Shown: positions 1 to 8,961, counted from the stretch's first letter. The stretch: 64,000 bases of DNA from Rhizobium altiplani (GCF_001542405.1 NZ_LNCD01000140.1:162062-226061), one strand, 5' to 3'. The notes: generated by a model not told the origin, from the sequence alone. Translations and numbers: made by a program.

Positions 1-333
1 CCGGATGCGGCCAGCCGCGCGTTGTTCGTGGCCCAGCATCGTTCGCCGTCAAATTCGCCGACCAATAAATCGAGCGGCAAAAGTGCCACGGGCAGGCGAA
101 TTCAGGAGTGTTGCGCTGCCATCGTCGCTCGCGTCTCCAGAAATCGTCTTACCGACGAGGAGATCGGCATGGTGTGTACCACGATCAACGGGCAGCTGAT
201 TATCGTCCATCTTGCTCGGGAGCATGTGGAAGACATGATGGGGTGGCAGGAGATCACACCCGAGAGGATCGAGGCCCTGAAATCGGTCGTGAGAAAACAC
301 ACAACCGTCATCCTGAATTCCTATCGATCATGA
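1..333 (+). CDS. hypothetical protein, probably the C-terminal part of a gene cut by the window edge
   Basis: This frame is open from base 1 to a TGA at 331-333, so the gene may begin before the window. A TTG at 22 or an ATG at 169 are possible internal starts, but neither has a convincing ribosome binding site. The last 60 residues read like real protein (RLTDEEIGMV, then a helical MMGWQEITPERIEALKSV stretch), while the first 35 are low-complexity and Ser/Arg-rich. I do not recognise a family. The 120 bases after it, up to the next gene, hold nothing I can identify. Confidence 0.35.
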   Translation, partial: PDAASRALFVAQHRSPSNSPTNKSSGKSATGRRIQECCAAIVARVSRNRLTDEEIGMVCTTINGQLIIVHLAREHVEDMMGWQEITPERIEALKSVVRKHTTVILNSYRS

Positions 334-454
334 CGTCTTGAGGGAACCTGGGCACGGACACGGCGGGGCAAGCGTGCACGCCAATCTTCCGTTTGCTCGT
401 CCCCGTTCTTGGTCACCAGAATAAGCCCCTTCGGCCTCAAGCAGTGCCCTGAGT

Positions 455-862
455 TCACGGCGCAACATCGGACCCGTCGCTCCCTTGAGGCGAGGAAGGG
501 GAGAGCCACCAATAATTGGCTGCCAACAGGGCTACAAATGCCCGAACGCTTAAGACAATGTCGATGACGTTCAAGTCAGGCTTGAGCATTTTGCGGGCCA
601 CGACAAACGCGAGCAGCTCCAGTATCGCCCTGAGGTCGTGAGTGACGAGCGTGCGGACGAGTTCTATGGCGATCACCAGCAACAACACCCGATAGATCAA
701 CTCATAGAATGTGTCCGTCTGCCCCCAACTCATCGCTAAAAGAGTTTGGGCGCTGCTCAGGCCAAAAACGGCGACCCCGCCAAGGATCACCAGCGCCAGG
801 ATGCGCTCTAGCCAGGTCGCTATCGTCTTGAAGCTGTTCGATATGCGATCGTTCGCGTCCAT
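455..862 (-). CDS. PsiE-like phosphate-starvation-inducible family membrane protein
   Basis: The product is about 135 residues. Four hydrophobic stretches match the layout of the PsiE family: one after WLERI near residue 18, one around the FYELIYRVLLLVIAIELV segment, one around ILELLAFVVARKML, and one at IDIVLSVRAFVALLAANYW. PsiE proteins are small inner-membrane proteins whose biochemical role is unclear; in E. coli the gene answers to PhoB and CRP. The ATG at 862 (MDANDRISN) is preferred over an upstream in-frame start at 928 because family similarity begins there. I see no Pho box directly upstream. The tail after the last helix is short and Ser/Gly/Pro-rich and could be altered. Confidence 0.62.
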   Translation of the reverse strand: MDANDRISNSFKTIATWLERILALVILGGVAVFGLSSAQTLLAMSWGQTDTFYELIYRVLLLVIAIELVRTLVTHDLRAILELLAFVVARKMLKPDLNVIDIVLSVRAFVALLAANYWWLSPSSPQGSDGSDVAP

Positions 863-994
863 CGTTGAAGCATCCTCTTGTCGGTACAGCAGTCGCGAGA
901 CCTGGAAGCCCGTCACGATCAGCGTCACGGCGTTCTTGATATCGGTCGCTCCGCGTCATTTCCTCCCAGCGGCTATCGGGCCGGCATAATTGGC

Positions 995-3235
995 CTAAGC
1001 ACCGAGCGTTGTCTTTACCCTTTCCCGAGTATAGGGCAGATCGTAAAGGCGCTTGCCTGTCGCGTGCTTGAAGGCGTTGGCAATGGCTCCCCCCGTCGGT
1101 CCTTGGGCGGCTTCCGCGACACCGAGATAAGGCTGGCCGGGATTGTCGACAACATGCACCTCGATGCTGTCCGGAACCGCGCTGAAGCGCAGGATCGGAT
1201 AGGCCGACCAGTCGGGGCTGGTGATCCGTGTATTGTTGAAATGCACCGCCTCGTAGAGTGTCCAGCTCATCGATTGCAGGATGCCGCCCTCGGTTTGGTT
1301 GACGATGGCGTCTGGTGCAACGGCCTCGCCGCAATCGACGGCGGATACGACGTGCGAAATCTGGATGATGCCCGTCTCGGCATCGACCTCTGCTTCGAGC
1401 GCGATGGCCAGATAGGCGGCATGGTTCTTGTATTTCGCGAAGGCGAAGCCACGTCCCGTGCCCGCCGGTAGCGGATCATTGTTCCAGTCGAACTTGTCGG
1501 CTGTGACCTCGATCACTTTCCGGGCCCGTGGGTCCTTCATGTTCCGGAGCCGGAACTCGACGGGGTCAGCCCCGGCTGCTTCGGCAAGCTCGTCCATGAA
1601 GCTCTCGATGGAGAAGACGTTGCAATAGGCACCAAGTCCGCGAAGCGCCGAGACGCGGACCGGCATGTCGGCCAGGAAATGCCAGTTCACGCGCTGGTTC
1701 GGGACGTCGTAGAGCGGAATGGCGTTGCGATCGCCATTGCCGAGCGGCGATATCTGCAGCTTGGCCGCATCCGGCGGGAAGTGCTTGGCCATCAGTCTCC
1801 CGGCGATCAGCGAGCCGGCAGAACCCGGACGCGTACCGTGGTTGTTGCTCCACAGATCGTAGTGCCAGTTGACGATGGTTCCCTTTTCATCGAGCGTCGC
1901 GTTGGCGCGGGTCAGCATGGCCGGACCGTAGGGTTCCCACAGATGCTCCTGATCGCGCATCCATTGCACACGCACCGGACGGCCGGGAAGGGTGGTGGCG
2001 ATCAACGCCGCATCGGCCGCGGCATCGTCGGCGCCGTTATGACCGTAGCAGCCCGAGCCTTCCGTATGGATGCAGCGCACCTTGTCCTCCGGCATGCCGA
2101 CCATTTGCGCGATCGCCTTGCGGTCCGGATAGACGCCCTGGGTATGCGTCCAGACAGTCAGCGCATCGTCCTTGAAAACGGCGACTGCCGCGGAAGGGCC
2201 GATGGAGCCGTGCATCTGGTAGGCACGGGTGAACTGAGCCGAGAGCGTCTTGACGCCCGCGGCTGTGTCCGCGCCGACCGACGTGACGGTGCCGACCTCG
2301 CGGACGTTGGCTTCGAGCCATGCGGGAATCCGCTCCTGGTCCGGAAGCACGGCCTGTTCCTGCCATTTTGCGATGGCGGTCATGGCGCGCATCGCCTTGA
2401 CCGCTTGGAACTCCTGCTCGGCCACGACGGCAAGGAAATCACCGTCGCGCACAATGGCGATCACGCCGGGCATGGTCCTGATCTTGGTTTCGTCCAGCTC
2501 GACAAGCTTGGCCGAATAGCTCGGCGGCCGCACGACGCGGGCATGCACCATGCCTTCGGGACGCATGTCCTGCACATAGGCTTCGCCGCCAGTCACCTTG
2601 CCGGGAATGTCGACGCGGGCAAAAGGTTTGCCGATGGCGTGATAGCTGTCGGGCGACTTGATCTTGGTATTGGGGTCGGCGTCGATGTGCAGCATCTGCT
2701 CGGAGACCAGTTCCCCGTAGCCGACCGAAGCACCGTTCGGGGCGATAACTTTTCCATTTTCCGCCTTTAGTTGATCGGCCGGGACGCCGAGCTTGCCGCT
2801 CGCCTGGGTAGTCAGGATCTGGCGGACCTGAGCGGCCGCATAGCGGATCGCAGTGCCGCTGTTCTGGATCGTCTGACTGCCGGCCGTATAGCCCTCATTC
2901 GGTGTGATTGCCGTATCGGCGGTGATCAGATGGATCTCCCTCGGCGCTACCTCAAGTTCTTCGGCAGCGATCTGGCGCAGCGAGGTTTTCGTACCCTGGC
3001 CAAGTTCGGCCTTGCCGGTGAAGACGGTAATCGTACCGTCCGCATCGATGCGGATCCAGGCATCCAGCGACGGTGTGTCGGCGAGGCTGCCCTGCAGCTT
3101 TGCCGGCGGCTTGGGCGCGGTTGGCACCTCGCCTTCCTGAGCGGAAGCTTCGAGCGGGATGGTGAAGCTGACGACCAGGGCGCCGGTGCCGGCGAGGAAG
3201 GTCCGGCGGGTGATGTCGAAAGTGGGGACGTTCAT
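995..3235 (-). CDS. xanthine dehydrogenase-family molybdopterin-binding subunit (isoquinoline 1-oxidoreductase beta-like), Tat-exported
   Basis: The product is about 746 residues and is the large catalytic subunit of a molybdenum hydroxylase of the IorB/periplasmic aldehyde dehydrogenase type. The N-terminus has a twin-arginine signal (TRRTFLAG at residues 9-16, a hydrophobic stretch, then an ASA cut site), so the enzyme is exported folded. The Mo-cofactor fold is spread over two homologous halves; GQGTKTSLRQIAAEEL and GSGCYGHNGADDAA are recognisable cofactor-contact regions, and the GVAEAAQGPTGGAIANA segment near the C-terminus has the position of the conserved catalytic-Glu loop. The open frame runs further upstream, but the ATG at 3235 follows a strong GAGGAGGAAG site and begins the signal peptide. 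It ends an operon with the 2Fe-2S and cytochrome c genes. The substrate cannot be told from sequence. Confidence 0.85.
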   Translation of the reverse strand: MNVPTFDITRRTFLAGTGALVVSFTIPLEASAQEGEVPTAPKPPAKLQGSLADTPSLDAWIRIDADGTITVFTGKAELGQGTKTSLRQIAAEELEVAPREIHLITADTAITPNEGYTAGSQTIQNSGTAIRYAAAQVRQILTTQASGKLGVPADQLKAENGKVIAPNGASVGYGELVSEQMLHIDADPNTKIKSPDSYHAIGKPFARVDIPGKVTGGEAYVQDMRPEGMVHARVVRPPSYSAKLVELDETKIRTMPGVIAIVRDGDFLAVVAEQEFQAVKAMRAMTAIAKWQEQAVLPDQERIPAWLEANVREVGTVTSVGADTAAGVKTLSAQFTRAYQMHGSIGPSAAVAVFKDDALTVWTHTQGVYPDRKAIAQMVGMPEDKVRCIHTEGSGCYGHNGADDAAADAALIATTLPGRPVRVQWMRDQEHLWEPYGPAMLTRANATLDEKGTIVNWHYDLWSNNHGTRPGSAGSLIAGRLMAKHFPPDAAKLQISPLGNGDRNAIPLYDVPNQRVNWHFLADMPVRVSALRGLGAYCNVFSIESFMDELAEAAGADPVEFRLRNMKDPRARKVIEVTADKFDWNNDPLPAGTGRGFAFAKYKNHAAYLAIALEAEVDAETGIIQISHVVSAVDCGEAVAPDAIVNQTEGGILQSMSWTLYEAVHFNNTRITSPDWSAYPILRFSAVPDSIEVHVVDNPGQPYLGVAEAAQGPTGGAIANAFKHATGKRLYDLPYTRERVKTTLGA

Positions 3236-3246
3236 CGTCTTCCTCC

Positions 3247-3735
3247 TCAACCAGCTGAAACCGGGGTGGCGGAGGCCGATTTCATCAGCTCGCGCGCCCG
3301 CTGGACGGATTTCAATATCCGCATATGCGTGCCGCAGCGACAGAGATTGGGTTCCAGCGCCGTGCGGATATCGGCATCGGTGGCGTCCGGTTTCGATTCC
3401 AGGAGCGCCTGCGCCCGCATCATCATGCCAGCGATGCAATAGCCACATTGCGCCGACTGTTCCGCGATGAAGGCCCGCTGCATCGGTCCGGGATTGTCGA
3501 TCGTGCCGAGGCCCTCGACCGTCTTGATCCGCCGGCCTTCGAGCAACATGATGGGGGTGAGGCAGGAGAAGACTGCCTTGCCGTCGACCATGACCGTGCA
3601 GGCGCCGCACTGGCCCATTCCGCAGCCGAACTTGGCTGCATTCAGCTTGAGGTCGTTGCGCAGCACATAAAGGAGCGGTGTGGAGGGATCAGCCTCGACC
3701 TCGTGGACCGCGCCATTAACGTTGAGCTTCATCAT
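3247..3735 (-). CDS. (2Fe-2S)-binding subunit of a molybdenum hydroxylase (IorA-like)
   Basis: The product is 162 residues. An N-terminal plant-type ferredoxin domain has CGMGQCGAC at residues 38-46 plus Cys58; a helical C-terminal domain has the second cluster's CGYC and CRC cysteines. This is the standard small electron-transfer subunit that takes electrons from the Mo centre. It has no signal peptide and is presumably co-exported with the Tat-targeted large subunit, as known for such pairs. Two Met codons are adjacent at the start, so translation could begin one codon later. Its start overlaps the stop of the upstream cytochrome gene (ATGA, 3732-3735), and the large subunit follows 11 bases downstream, so the three are translationally coupled. 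Confidence 0.88.
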   Translation of the reverse strand: MMKLNVNGAVHEVEADPSTPLLYVLRNDLKLNAAKFGCGMGQCGACTVMVDGKAVFSCLTPIMLLEGRRIKTVEGLGTIDNPGPMQRAFIAEQSAQCGYCIAGMMMRAQALLESKPDATDADIRTALEPNLCRCGTHMRILKSVQRARELMKSASATPVSAG

Positions 3736-5102
3736 TGGTCTTGCGCTCCTATATCATCGGGGCCGCGCTCAATGCCGTCGGACGGCCGGACGCTGACCTG
3801 GAACTTTCCACTTCTGGTATCGGCCGCGCGCGCCGCGACGTCCGGCCAGGCAGGCTGGCCGGCAAAGGTCTCGCGCAGATAGGCAAGCAAATCGGTCAGC
3901 TGTTCGTCGGTCATCGCCGCGGCGAAGCCCGGCATGATCGCACTCTGGCGGCCACTTGCCGCCGGCAGGCCGAAGAGCACCATGTTGATCGCATTGTGCG
4001 CGTCGGGCGCATTGATCGTGCTGCTCAGGTGAAAATTGATCCCGCCGAAAGGAAGGGGGCGGCTCCCGTCATGACAGGTGGCGCAGGCGGCCTGATAGAT
4101 CGCCGCGCCACGGCCGGCGGGCGTATCGGTTGGAGCGCTGGCAAGCACGAGATCCTCGCCGATCTTCTTGCGGATCTGCTCGCCCCTTTGCTGGCGTTCT
4201 GGCGAGGGTGTGCCCATCAGCGCGGCGACATAGGTGGCGATCGTTTTGACGTCGGAATCCGGAAGCAATCCGACATTGCCGGTCACCTCGCCCATCGGGC
4301 CGTTGGTGACGCCATGGTCGGCATGCCAGCCCTGGCGCAGATAGGCAAAGAGACTGTCTTGCGTCCACGGGATCGGGGCCGGCGAACTGGGGTTGAGCGC
4401 TGGCGCGCTCCAGCCTTCCGCCTGACCACCGGCGAGATGCATGCCCGCCCTCTCGGCGCCGAACATGTTGCGCGGCGTGTGGCAGGCGCCGCAATGGCCG
4501 AGGCCGTTGACGAGATAGGCGCCGCGGTTCCATTCCTCGCTCTCGGAGGCGACCTTCTGGAAGGGGCCTTCGTTGAAGAAGAGCAGCTTCCAGCCGGCGA
4601 GCACGAGGCGAATGTTCAGCGGGAACGGCAGTTCGTTTGCCGGCGGCGACTGCTTGACCGGCGGTCGGGTCATCAGGAAGGCATAAAGCGCCTTGTTGTC
4701 CTCATCGGAAACGAGCGTGAAGTGATCGAACGGGAAGGCAGGATAGAGATGCTTGCCATCGCGGCTGACGCCTTCGCGCATGGCACGGTTGAAGGCCGCC
4801 TCCGACCAGGTGCCAATGCCGGTTTCCGGATCGGGCGTAATATTGCTGGAATAGATGGTGCCGAATGGGGTCGGCAGGGCGAAACTGCCAGCGAAGGAAC
4901 GGCCACCCGGTTGCGTATGACAGGCTGTACAGTTGCCGACCGCGGCCAGCATCGCGCCCTTGTGGATTAGCGCCTGATCGAAGGATGTGCGATCCGGCGG
5001 CCTGATCGGCGCTATCGCGGATTTCCAGGCAATTGCAAAGAAACCCGCACAGGCAACGATCACAACACCCAGCAGGCCGAATAGGAAATGTTTCAATCTC
5101 AC
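3732..5102 (-). CDS. membrane-anchored tri-haem cytochrome c (alcohol/aldehyde dehydrogenase electron-transfer subunit)
   Basis: The product is 456 residues. An uncleaved or cleavable hydrophobic N-terminus (residues about 5-27) is followed by three CxxCH c-type haem sites: CTACH at 58-62, CGACH at 204-208 and CATCH at 340-344. The three-domain layout matches the cytochrome subunits of gluconate, sorbitol and alcohol dehydrogenases, which pass electrons to ubiquinone or a terminal oxidase. It is the first gene of the operon; its stop overlaps the start of the 2Fe-2S subunit. Together the three genes form a periplasmic oxidase-to-respiratory-chain module. The promoter should lie in the gap at 5103-5586. 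Confidence 0.85.
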   Translation of the reverse strand: MRLKHFLFGLLGVVIVACAGFFAIAWKSAIAPIRPPDRTSFDQALIHKGAMLAAVGNCTACHTQPGGRSFAGSFALPTPFGTIYSSNITPDPETGIGTWSEAAFNRAMREGVSRDGKHLYPAFPFDHFTLVSDEDNKALYAFLMTRPPVKQSPPANELPFPLNIRLVLAGWKLLFFNEGPFQKVASESEEWNRGAYLVNGLGHCGACHTPRNMFGAERAGMHLAGGQAEGWSAPALNPSSPAPIPWTQDSLFAYLRQGWHADHGVTNGPMGEVTGNVGLLPDSDVKTIATYVAALMGTPSPERQQRGEQIRKKIGEDLVLASAPTDTPAGRGAAIYQAACATCHDGSRPLPFGGINFHLSSTINAPDAHNAINMVLFGLPAASGRQSAIMPGFAAAMTDEQLTDLLAYLRETFAGQPAWPDVAARAADTRSGKFQVSVRPSDGIERGPDDIGAQDQ

Positions 5103-5586
5103 TTAATGCTCCTCGGCTCCCCTTATGGCAGAAAGCGCAGCCGCAGGAAAAAGCCCATCTTCAGGATAAGATGATGAAAACATTCATGATATTGTATCTT
5201 TCAGGGAATATATGTCGCGCTTGACATCCGTCAATTCACGCGTGTGTGACCGCTCAGATACGTGAAACTGCGTGAAATCGCGTGGTGAGTATTATCCTGA
5301 AAACATCTGAGCGCCGGCTCGGGTATGCTCTCCAATTCCATGCAAGCCGAAGTTCAATTCGCTCCTTCGTGGAGCTTCCCTAATTGATTTTCGCGGTTGT
5401 CCGCGACCTCACGGCACAACAGTCAAATAACCGGGCCGCCGTCGCCAGCCTCGCCTTCTTCATTCGACTAACCGGACGCTGATCCATGGAACTCCGTGGC
5501 AGATCACCGGTATAGAGCTGCGACGATGGCGTTAGGCCGGTTGCTGAAATGGATGTATGCAGAAGAAGAGCTGTTCTGCTGGAGCG
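5103..5586. other. 484-base intergenic region upstream of the cytochrome c operon
   Basis: No convincing gene is present. The half next to the cytochrome gene is AT-richer and should hold that operon's promoter. It also carries the phased CGTG repeats listed separately. The half nearer 5587 reads in no frame as recognisable protein. Confidence 0.5.
5235..5286. promoter_or_regulatory. phased CGTGAAA repeats, possible activator or repressor site for the cytochrome operon
   Basis: Three copies of CGTG begin at 5261, 5271 and 5281, exactly 10 bases apart; the first two extend to CGTGAAA. A reversed copy, TTCACG, lies at 5235-5240. One-helical-turn spacing suggests a cooperatively bound regulator. 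It lies about 135-180 bases upstream of the cytochrome c start codon. No known regulator motif was matched. Confidence 0.35.
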
Positions 5587-6288
5587 TTACAAGCGCTGGT
5601 TCGCCGCTTTGACGAACGCGTCAAATATTCGAGAGCCAGGGTGGTCTGCGGGATCAAACAATTCCGGATGCCACTGTACCCCCATCGCGAAAGATAGCGA
5701 GGGTACCTCAATCGCTTCGACAACGCCGTCCAAGCCACGGGCAGTAGCAACGACACTGTCGGACAGCTCTACGATTGCTTCCCTGTGGAAGGTGTTTACG
5801 CTGAATGTCTCGGCAGCAAAGATATCAGCCATTCTTGTGCCGGCTTGGATGGTTACCTCATGGAGCGGACTGCCGCGGTCATGATTGATCGCACCCGACC
5901 AGGAGGAGTGCACATCCGAAACCATGCGACAACCATGTAGGCACCCGAGCATCTGCATCCCATTGCAAACGCCGAGCACTGGTTTATCGCGGGCAAGGAA
6001 CCCCTTCATCAGCGCTATCTCGACTGCGAGACGATCAGAGATCGGGTAGCGAGACTGATCGCCGTCGACGTACCACTGTTTCGGAAAGTTGATGCGCCCT
6101 CCGACACTTAAGAACCCATCGAATTCATCAACCACTTGGTCTACGAGGTCTGGCACGTAGGGAATGCCGTATGGAAATCCCCCTGCACGATCAATGGCTG
6201 CAAAGTAGCGTTTCGAAATATCATACCGGTCACCACCAGCACTGGTGTTTTCGTCCATGATGACGGCGATCGTGGGTCTGCGCTTCAT
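5587..6288 (-). CDS. gamma-glutamyl-gamma-aminobutyrate hydrolase family protein (class I glutamine amidotransferase-like)
   Basis: The product is about 233 residues with the PuuD/peptidase C26 fold. The nucleophile elbow is VLGVCNGMQMLG (usual GICRG; the catalytic Cys is present, but the following Arg is Asn), and the catalytic His-Glu pair is in the QWHPE motif near the C-terminus. PuuD enzymes hydrolyse gamma-glutamyl amides such as gamma-Glu-GABA in putrescine breakdown. I chose the ATG at 6288 (MKRRPTIAVIMDE), which follows AAGGTAGCAA; in-frame ATGs at 6309 and 6336 would add a non-conserved leader. The gene lies downstream of the M24 peptidase on the same strand with a 175-base gap, suggesting a shared amino-compound degradation theme. 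Substrate unknown. Confidence 0.82.
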   Translation of the reverse strand: MKRRPTIAVIMDENTSAGGDRYDISKRYFAAIDRAGGFPYGIPYVPDLVDQVVDEFDGFLSVGGRINFPKQWYVDGDQSRYPISDRLAVEIALMKGFLARDKPVLGVCNGMQMLGCLHGCRMVSDVHSSWSGAINHDRGSPLHEVTIQAGTRMADIFAAETFSVNTFHREAIVELSDSVVATARGLDGVVEAIEVPSLSFAMGVQWHPELFDPADHPGSRIFDAFVKAANQRL

Positions 6289-6511
6289 TGATTTGCTACC
6301 TTGATCCATCCGGGAATCGCGCGGGATTTCTATCAAGTCGTATCAGCGCGTGCCGTGCCAGTCACCCTTTCGACGGACGCTCGACGTGGCTTCGTCATAT
6401 TGCGTTTTTGAATCTCGATTCCGGTAGCGCGGATCGCGCCAGGCATCCCAGGTGCCGACGACAGAAAGGCAATTATCGAGGTGCAAGTCTTGCGAACTCT
6501 GCACCAAGAGA

Positions 6512-7654
6512 TCACGCAAAGGGTTCGGTCGGGCCCTTCGCCGGCTTCGTGAACCACTCAGCTCCGGTCTCGGTCATGTGGATGTGGTCTTCGAGCCGGA
6601 TGCCGAAGCGACCGGGGAAGACGATCATCGGTTCGTTGGAGAAGCACATGCCGGATTCCAGCCGGGTGGCGTTGCCGCGAACGATATAGGGCTCTTCGTG
6701 GATTTCCATCCCGAGACCATGTCCGGCGCGGTGCGGCAGGCCGGGTAGGGCGTAATCCGGACCGAGGCCATGTTCGGCCAGTACACGGCGGGCGGCATCG
6801 TCGAGACTGCCGCAAGAAGCGCCAAGGCGGGCGGCCTCGAACACCGCCTGCTGGGCCTCCCGCTCGATTGCCCAGGCGGCAGCGAATTCCGTCGTGGGCT
6901 CCTCCAGCACGTAGGTTCGGGTGAGATCCGAATGATAGCCGTCGAGCCGGCAACCCGTATCGACGAGAACCACGTCGCCCGGTGCATAGATATGGTCACC
7001 ATCGGCGCCATGAGGAAGCGACGTCGCTAGTCCGAAGGAAACGATGCAGAAGCTTGATCCGCCCTCGGCGCCCAGTGCGCGGTGCTGTTCGTCGATATGA
7101 CGCACGACTTCCGAAGACCTGACGCCCGGCTTGATGAAGGAATGCGCGCGGCGATGCACCTCCAGCGTCAGGCCCATGGCATACTGGATAAGAGCGATTT
7201 CGGTCTGGGACTTCCTGAGCCGCAGGTCGCGGATCAGTCGTCCGCCGTCGACGAGCCGGTCGGCGCCGAAGGCGCCGGCAAGCTGGTGGTAGATGAACAG
7301 CGGCAGGGCATCGTCGAGCGCCAGTCTGGCATTTGCCGGCAGCAGCGAGGCGATCAGCGCCGCGGTCGCTTCATCTTCCTGCCAAATGACGATTTCACCC
7401 GGCAGACGCGGCAGGCTCTCGACCCTGCTCTTTTCGAAGCCCGGCGCGATGTAGCGGACACCCTTTGGCGTCACCAATGCGCCAAGCAATCGTTCGCTCG
7501 GGTGCCAGTCGAGGCCCGTGAAATAGCGGAGGCTCTCCGTCGAGCCGAGCAGGCAGCCGTCAAGAGCTTTATCTTCGAGTGCGGCCTGCAGGCGCGCGAG
7601 GCGCTGGCGCCGTTCGTCATCGGTGATCTTCGCAACGGGATGGGACCAGGACAT
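6512..7654 (-). CDS. M24 family metallopeptidase (Xaa-Pro aminopeptidase/dipeptidase-like)
   Basis: The product is 380 residues. An N-terminal creatinase-type domain (about 1-140) precedes a pita-bread catalytic domain. The five metal ligands are visible in order: Asp in VLVDTGCRLDGYHSD (two Asp), His in HRAGHGLGMEIHEEP, Glu in FSNEPMI, and Glu in IRLEDHIH. The family cuts Xaa-Pro bonds or small amidino compounds, using two Mn or Co ions in the cytoplasm. The gene stands between the class-I amidotransferase-like hydrolase and msrA, all on the minus strand. No signal peptide is seen. Confidence 0.87.
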   Translation of the reverse strand: MSWSHPVAKITDDERRQRLARLQAALEDKALDGCLLGSTESLRYFTGLDWHPSERLLGALVTPKGVRYIAPGFEKSRVESLPRLPGEIVIWQEDEATAALIASLLPANARLALDDALPLFIYHQLAGAFGADRLVDGGRLIRDLRLRKSQTEIALIQYAMGLTLEVHRRAHSFIKPGVRSSEVVRHIDEQHRALGAEGGSSFCIVSFGLATSLPHGADGDHIYAPGDVVLVDTGCRLDGYHSDLTRTYVLEEPTTEFAAAWAIEREAQQAVFEAARLGASCGSLDDAARRVLAEHGLGPDYALPGLPHRAGHGLGMEIHEEPYIVRGNATRLESGMCFSNEPMIVFPGRFGIRLEDHIHMTETGAEWFTKPAKGPTEPFA

Positions 7655-7841
7655 ATCGGAGTTTCCTTGTTCGCGGAGCCGGATGGTGAGCCGCCTATAC
7701 GATCATGTCGTCAGATTGTCGACAGTGATCCACCCGATTCATTCGATGCGAAGCTGCAGTTCGGTGGTCAAGTGGCACCCTGCGGCCGCGGGTTCAATGC
7801 GTGCTGTCGCTGTCCGCTGTTCACCGACGTGCATACAAAAA

Positions 7842-7866
7842 AGGCCCTGCCGTGACGGCAAGGCCT
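7842..7866 (-). terminator. intrinsic terminator downstream of msrA
   Basis: The arms AGGCCCTGCCGT and ACGGCAAGGCCT pair with one wobble around a single-base loop. On the minus strand the stem is followed by TTTTTTGT. It lies 47 bases past the msrA stop. The plus strand also has a short T run, so it may work both ways. Confidence 0.8.
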
Positions 7867-7912
7867 CATTTTGTCTAGAGCATACAATCCCCACTGCGGA
7901 TCGAGGAGTGTC

Positions 7913-8434
7913 TCATTGGGCAGCCGCGGCCCTTTGCTCGCGTTTCGGCAATTTCCAGCCTGGCCGTACAAAGTGGCAGGTATAGCCATTCGGGATGCGT
8001 TCCAGATAGTCCTGGTGCTCGGGTTCCGCTTCCCAGAAATCGCTGACCGGAACAACCTCGGTAACGACCTTTCCGGGCCATAGACCCGAGGCGTCTACGT
8101 CGGCGATCGTGTCCTCGGCGGTCGCACGCTGTTCGTCGTTGGCGTAGAAGATCGCCGACCGGTAGCTGGCGCCGAGATCATTGCCCTGCCGATTCACCGT
8201 TGTCGGGTCATGGATCTGGAAGAAGAACTCGAGGATGTCGCGGTAGCTGGTCTTGGCGGGATCGAACAGGATCTCGATCGCCTCGGCATGATTGCCGTGA
8301 TTGCGATAGGTCGCATTGGCGACCTCGCCACCGGTGTAGCCCACGCGAGTGGATACGACGCCGGGGAACCGCCTGATGAGGTCCTGCATGCCCCAAAAGC
8401 AGCCGCCCGCCAGTACTGCACGCTCTACGGTCAT
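7913..8434 (-). CDS. msrA: peptide-methionine (S)-S-oxide reductase MsrA
   Basis: The product is 173 residues, the usual length. The catalytic motif GGCFWG lies at residues 10-15, followed by family blocks TRVGYTGG, NATYRNHGNHAEAIEI and FFQIHDPTT. MsrA reduces the S-epimer of methionine sulfoxide in proteins, using thioredoxin. No export signal is seen, so it is cytoplasmic. The likely recycling cysteines of C-terminally extended MsrA forms are not obvious here; one Cys remains (YTCHF near residue 153). It is a single-gene unit with its own terminator downstream. Confidence 0.95.
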   Translation of the reverse strand: MTVERAVLAGGCFWGMQDLIRRFPGVVSTRVGYTGGEVANATYRNHGNHAEAIEILFDPAKTSYRDILEFFFQIHDPTTVNRQGNDLGASYRSAIFYANDEQRATAEDTIADVDASGLWPGKVVTEVVPVSDFWEAEPEHQDYLERIPNGYTCHFVRPGWKLPKREQRAAAAQ

Positions 8435-8568
8435 TGGAAACGTCCTTTCCAGTCAAACAATGGGCGGTAAACATCGGCACCCATTTCTTGCGACATTAAA
8501 TGGGGACTGGCGTGGCATTTTGCCAGACTGCGTATCGCCGCCGCCGTTTCAGGATTGGCGATTCAAAA

Positions 8569-8961
8569 CTACCGCTTCATATCCGGACAGACATATGGAG
8601 CCTTTGCAGCAGCATAGGTCCGCTCGACGATATCCTTGCCGGCAGTGATTTGAAGGGTGAGGCCATCGGCTGAAACGGCCTTGATCCTGGCGTGTATGAT
8701 GGCGCCGTCCTCATCCCATGAAATCTCCTTGGAAGACGCCTGTTTCCAAGTCCTGAGAGCATAGGTTTCCCAGCAGGAGTCGATCAGCAATTTGCCTTTC
8801 GGCAGGAAGATCATCATCGGGCCTGGCAGGTCGGACTGGGCTTTGGTCTCGATCCACGGCGTGCCAATCAGCGAAGACGTGGCGGCTTTCTCGGCAGCGA
8901 GAGTCGGTGTCGCGAGTGCCACCGCGGCAATACTGATTGCGGCAACTGAGGCTTTCTTCAA
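8569..8961 (-). CDS. small exported protein of unknown function
   Basis: The product is about 130 residues. Translation most likely begins at the TTG at 8961 (LKKASVAAISIAAVAL): GGAGAAAG sits 8 bases upstream and the start opens a clean Sec signal peptide cut after PTLAA. The mature part has a block SLIGTPWIETK, a conserved-looking LPKGKLLIDSCWETYALRTW and a C-terminal Cys (VCPDMKR), suggesting one disulfide. It resembles the META/heat-shock HslJ-like small beta-barrel folds in style, but I cannot assign a family. The open frame extends much further upstream into pncB in a different sense and that extension is not real. Confidence 0.65.
   Translation of the reverse strand: MKKASVAAISIAAVALATPTLAAEKAATSSLIGTPWIETKAQSDLPGPMMIFLPKGKLLIDSCWETYALRTWKQASSKEISWDEDGAIIHARIKAVSADGLTLQITAGKDIVERTYAAAKAPYVCPDMKR

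Noticed and set aside
321..512. Minus-strand reading frames past the PsiE stop, possible frameshifted extension
   Set aside because: Segments such as LRRELRALLEAEG look protein-like, but the PsiE family ends near the present stop and no full frame can be rebuilt with confidence.
3236..3610. Upstream extension of the molybdopterin subunit frame
   Set aside because: It overlaps the 2Fe-2S subunit in another frame, and the Tat signal with a strong ribosome binding site starts at 3235.
5261..5290. CRISPR-like short repeats
   Set aside because: The units are only 7-10 bases, without unique spacers and without cas genes nearby; a protein-binding array is more likely.
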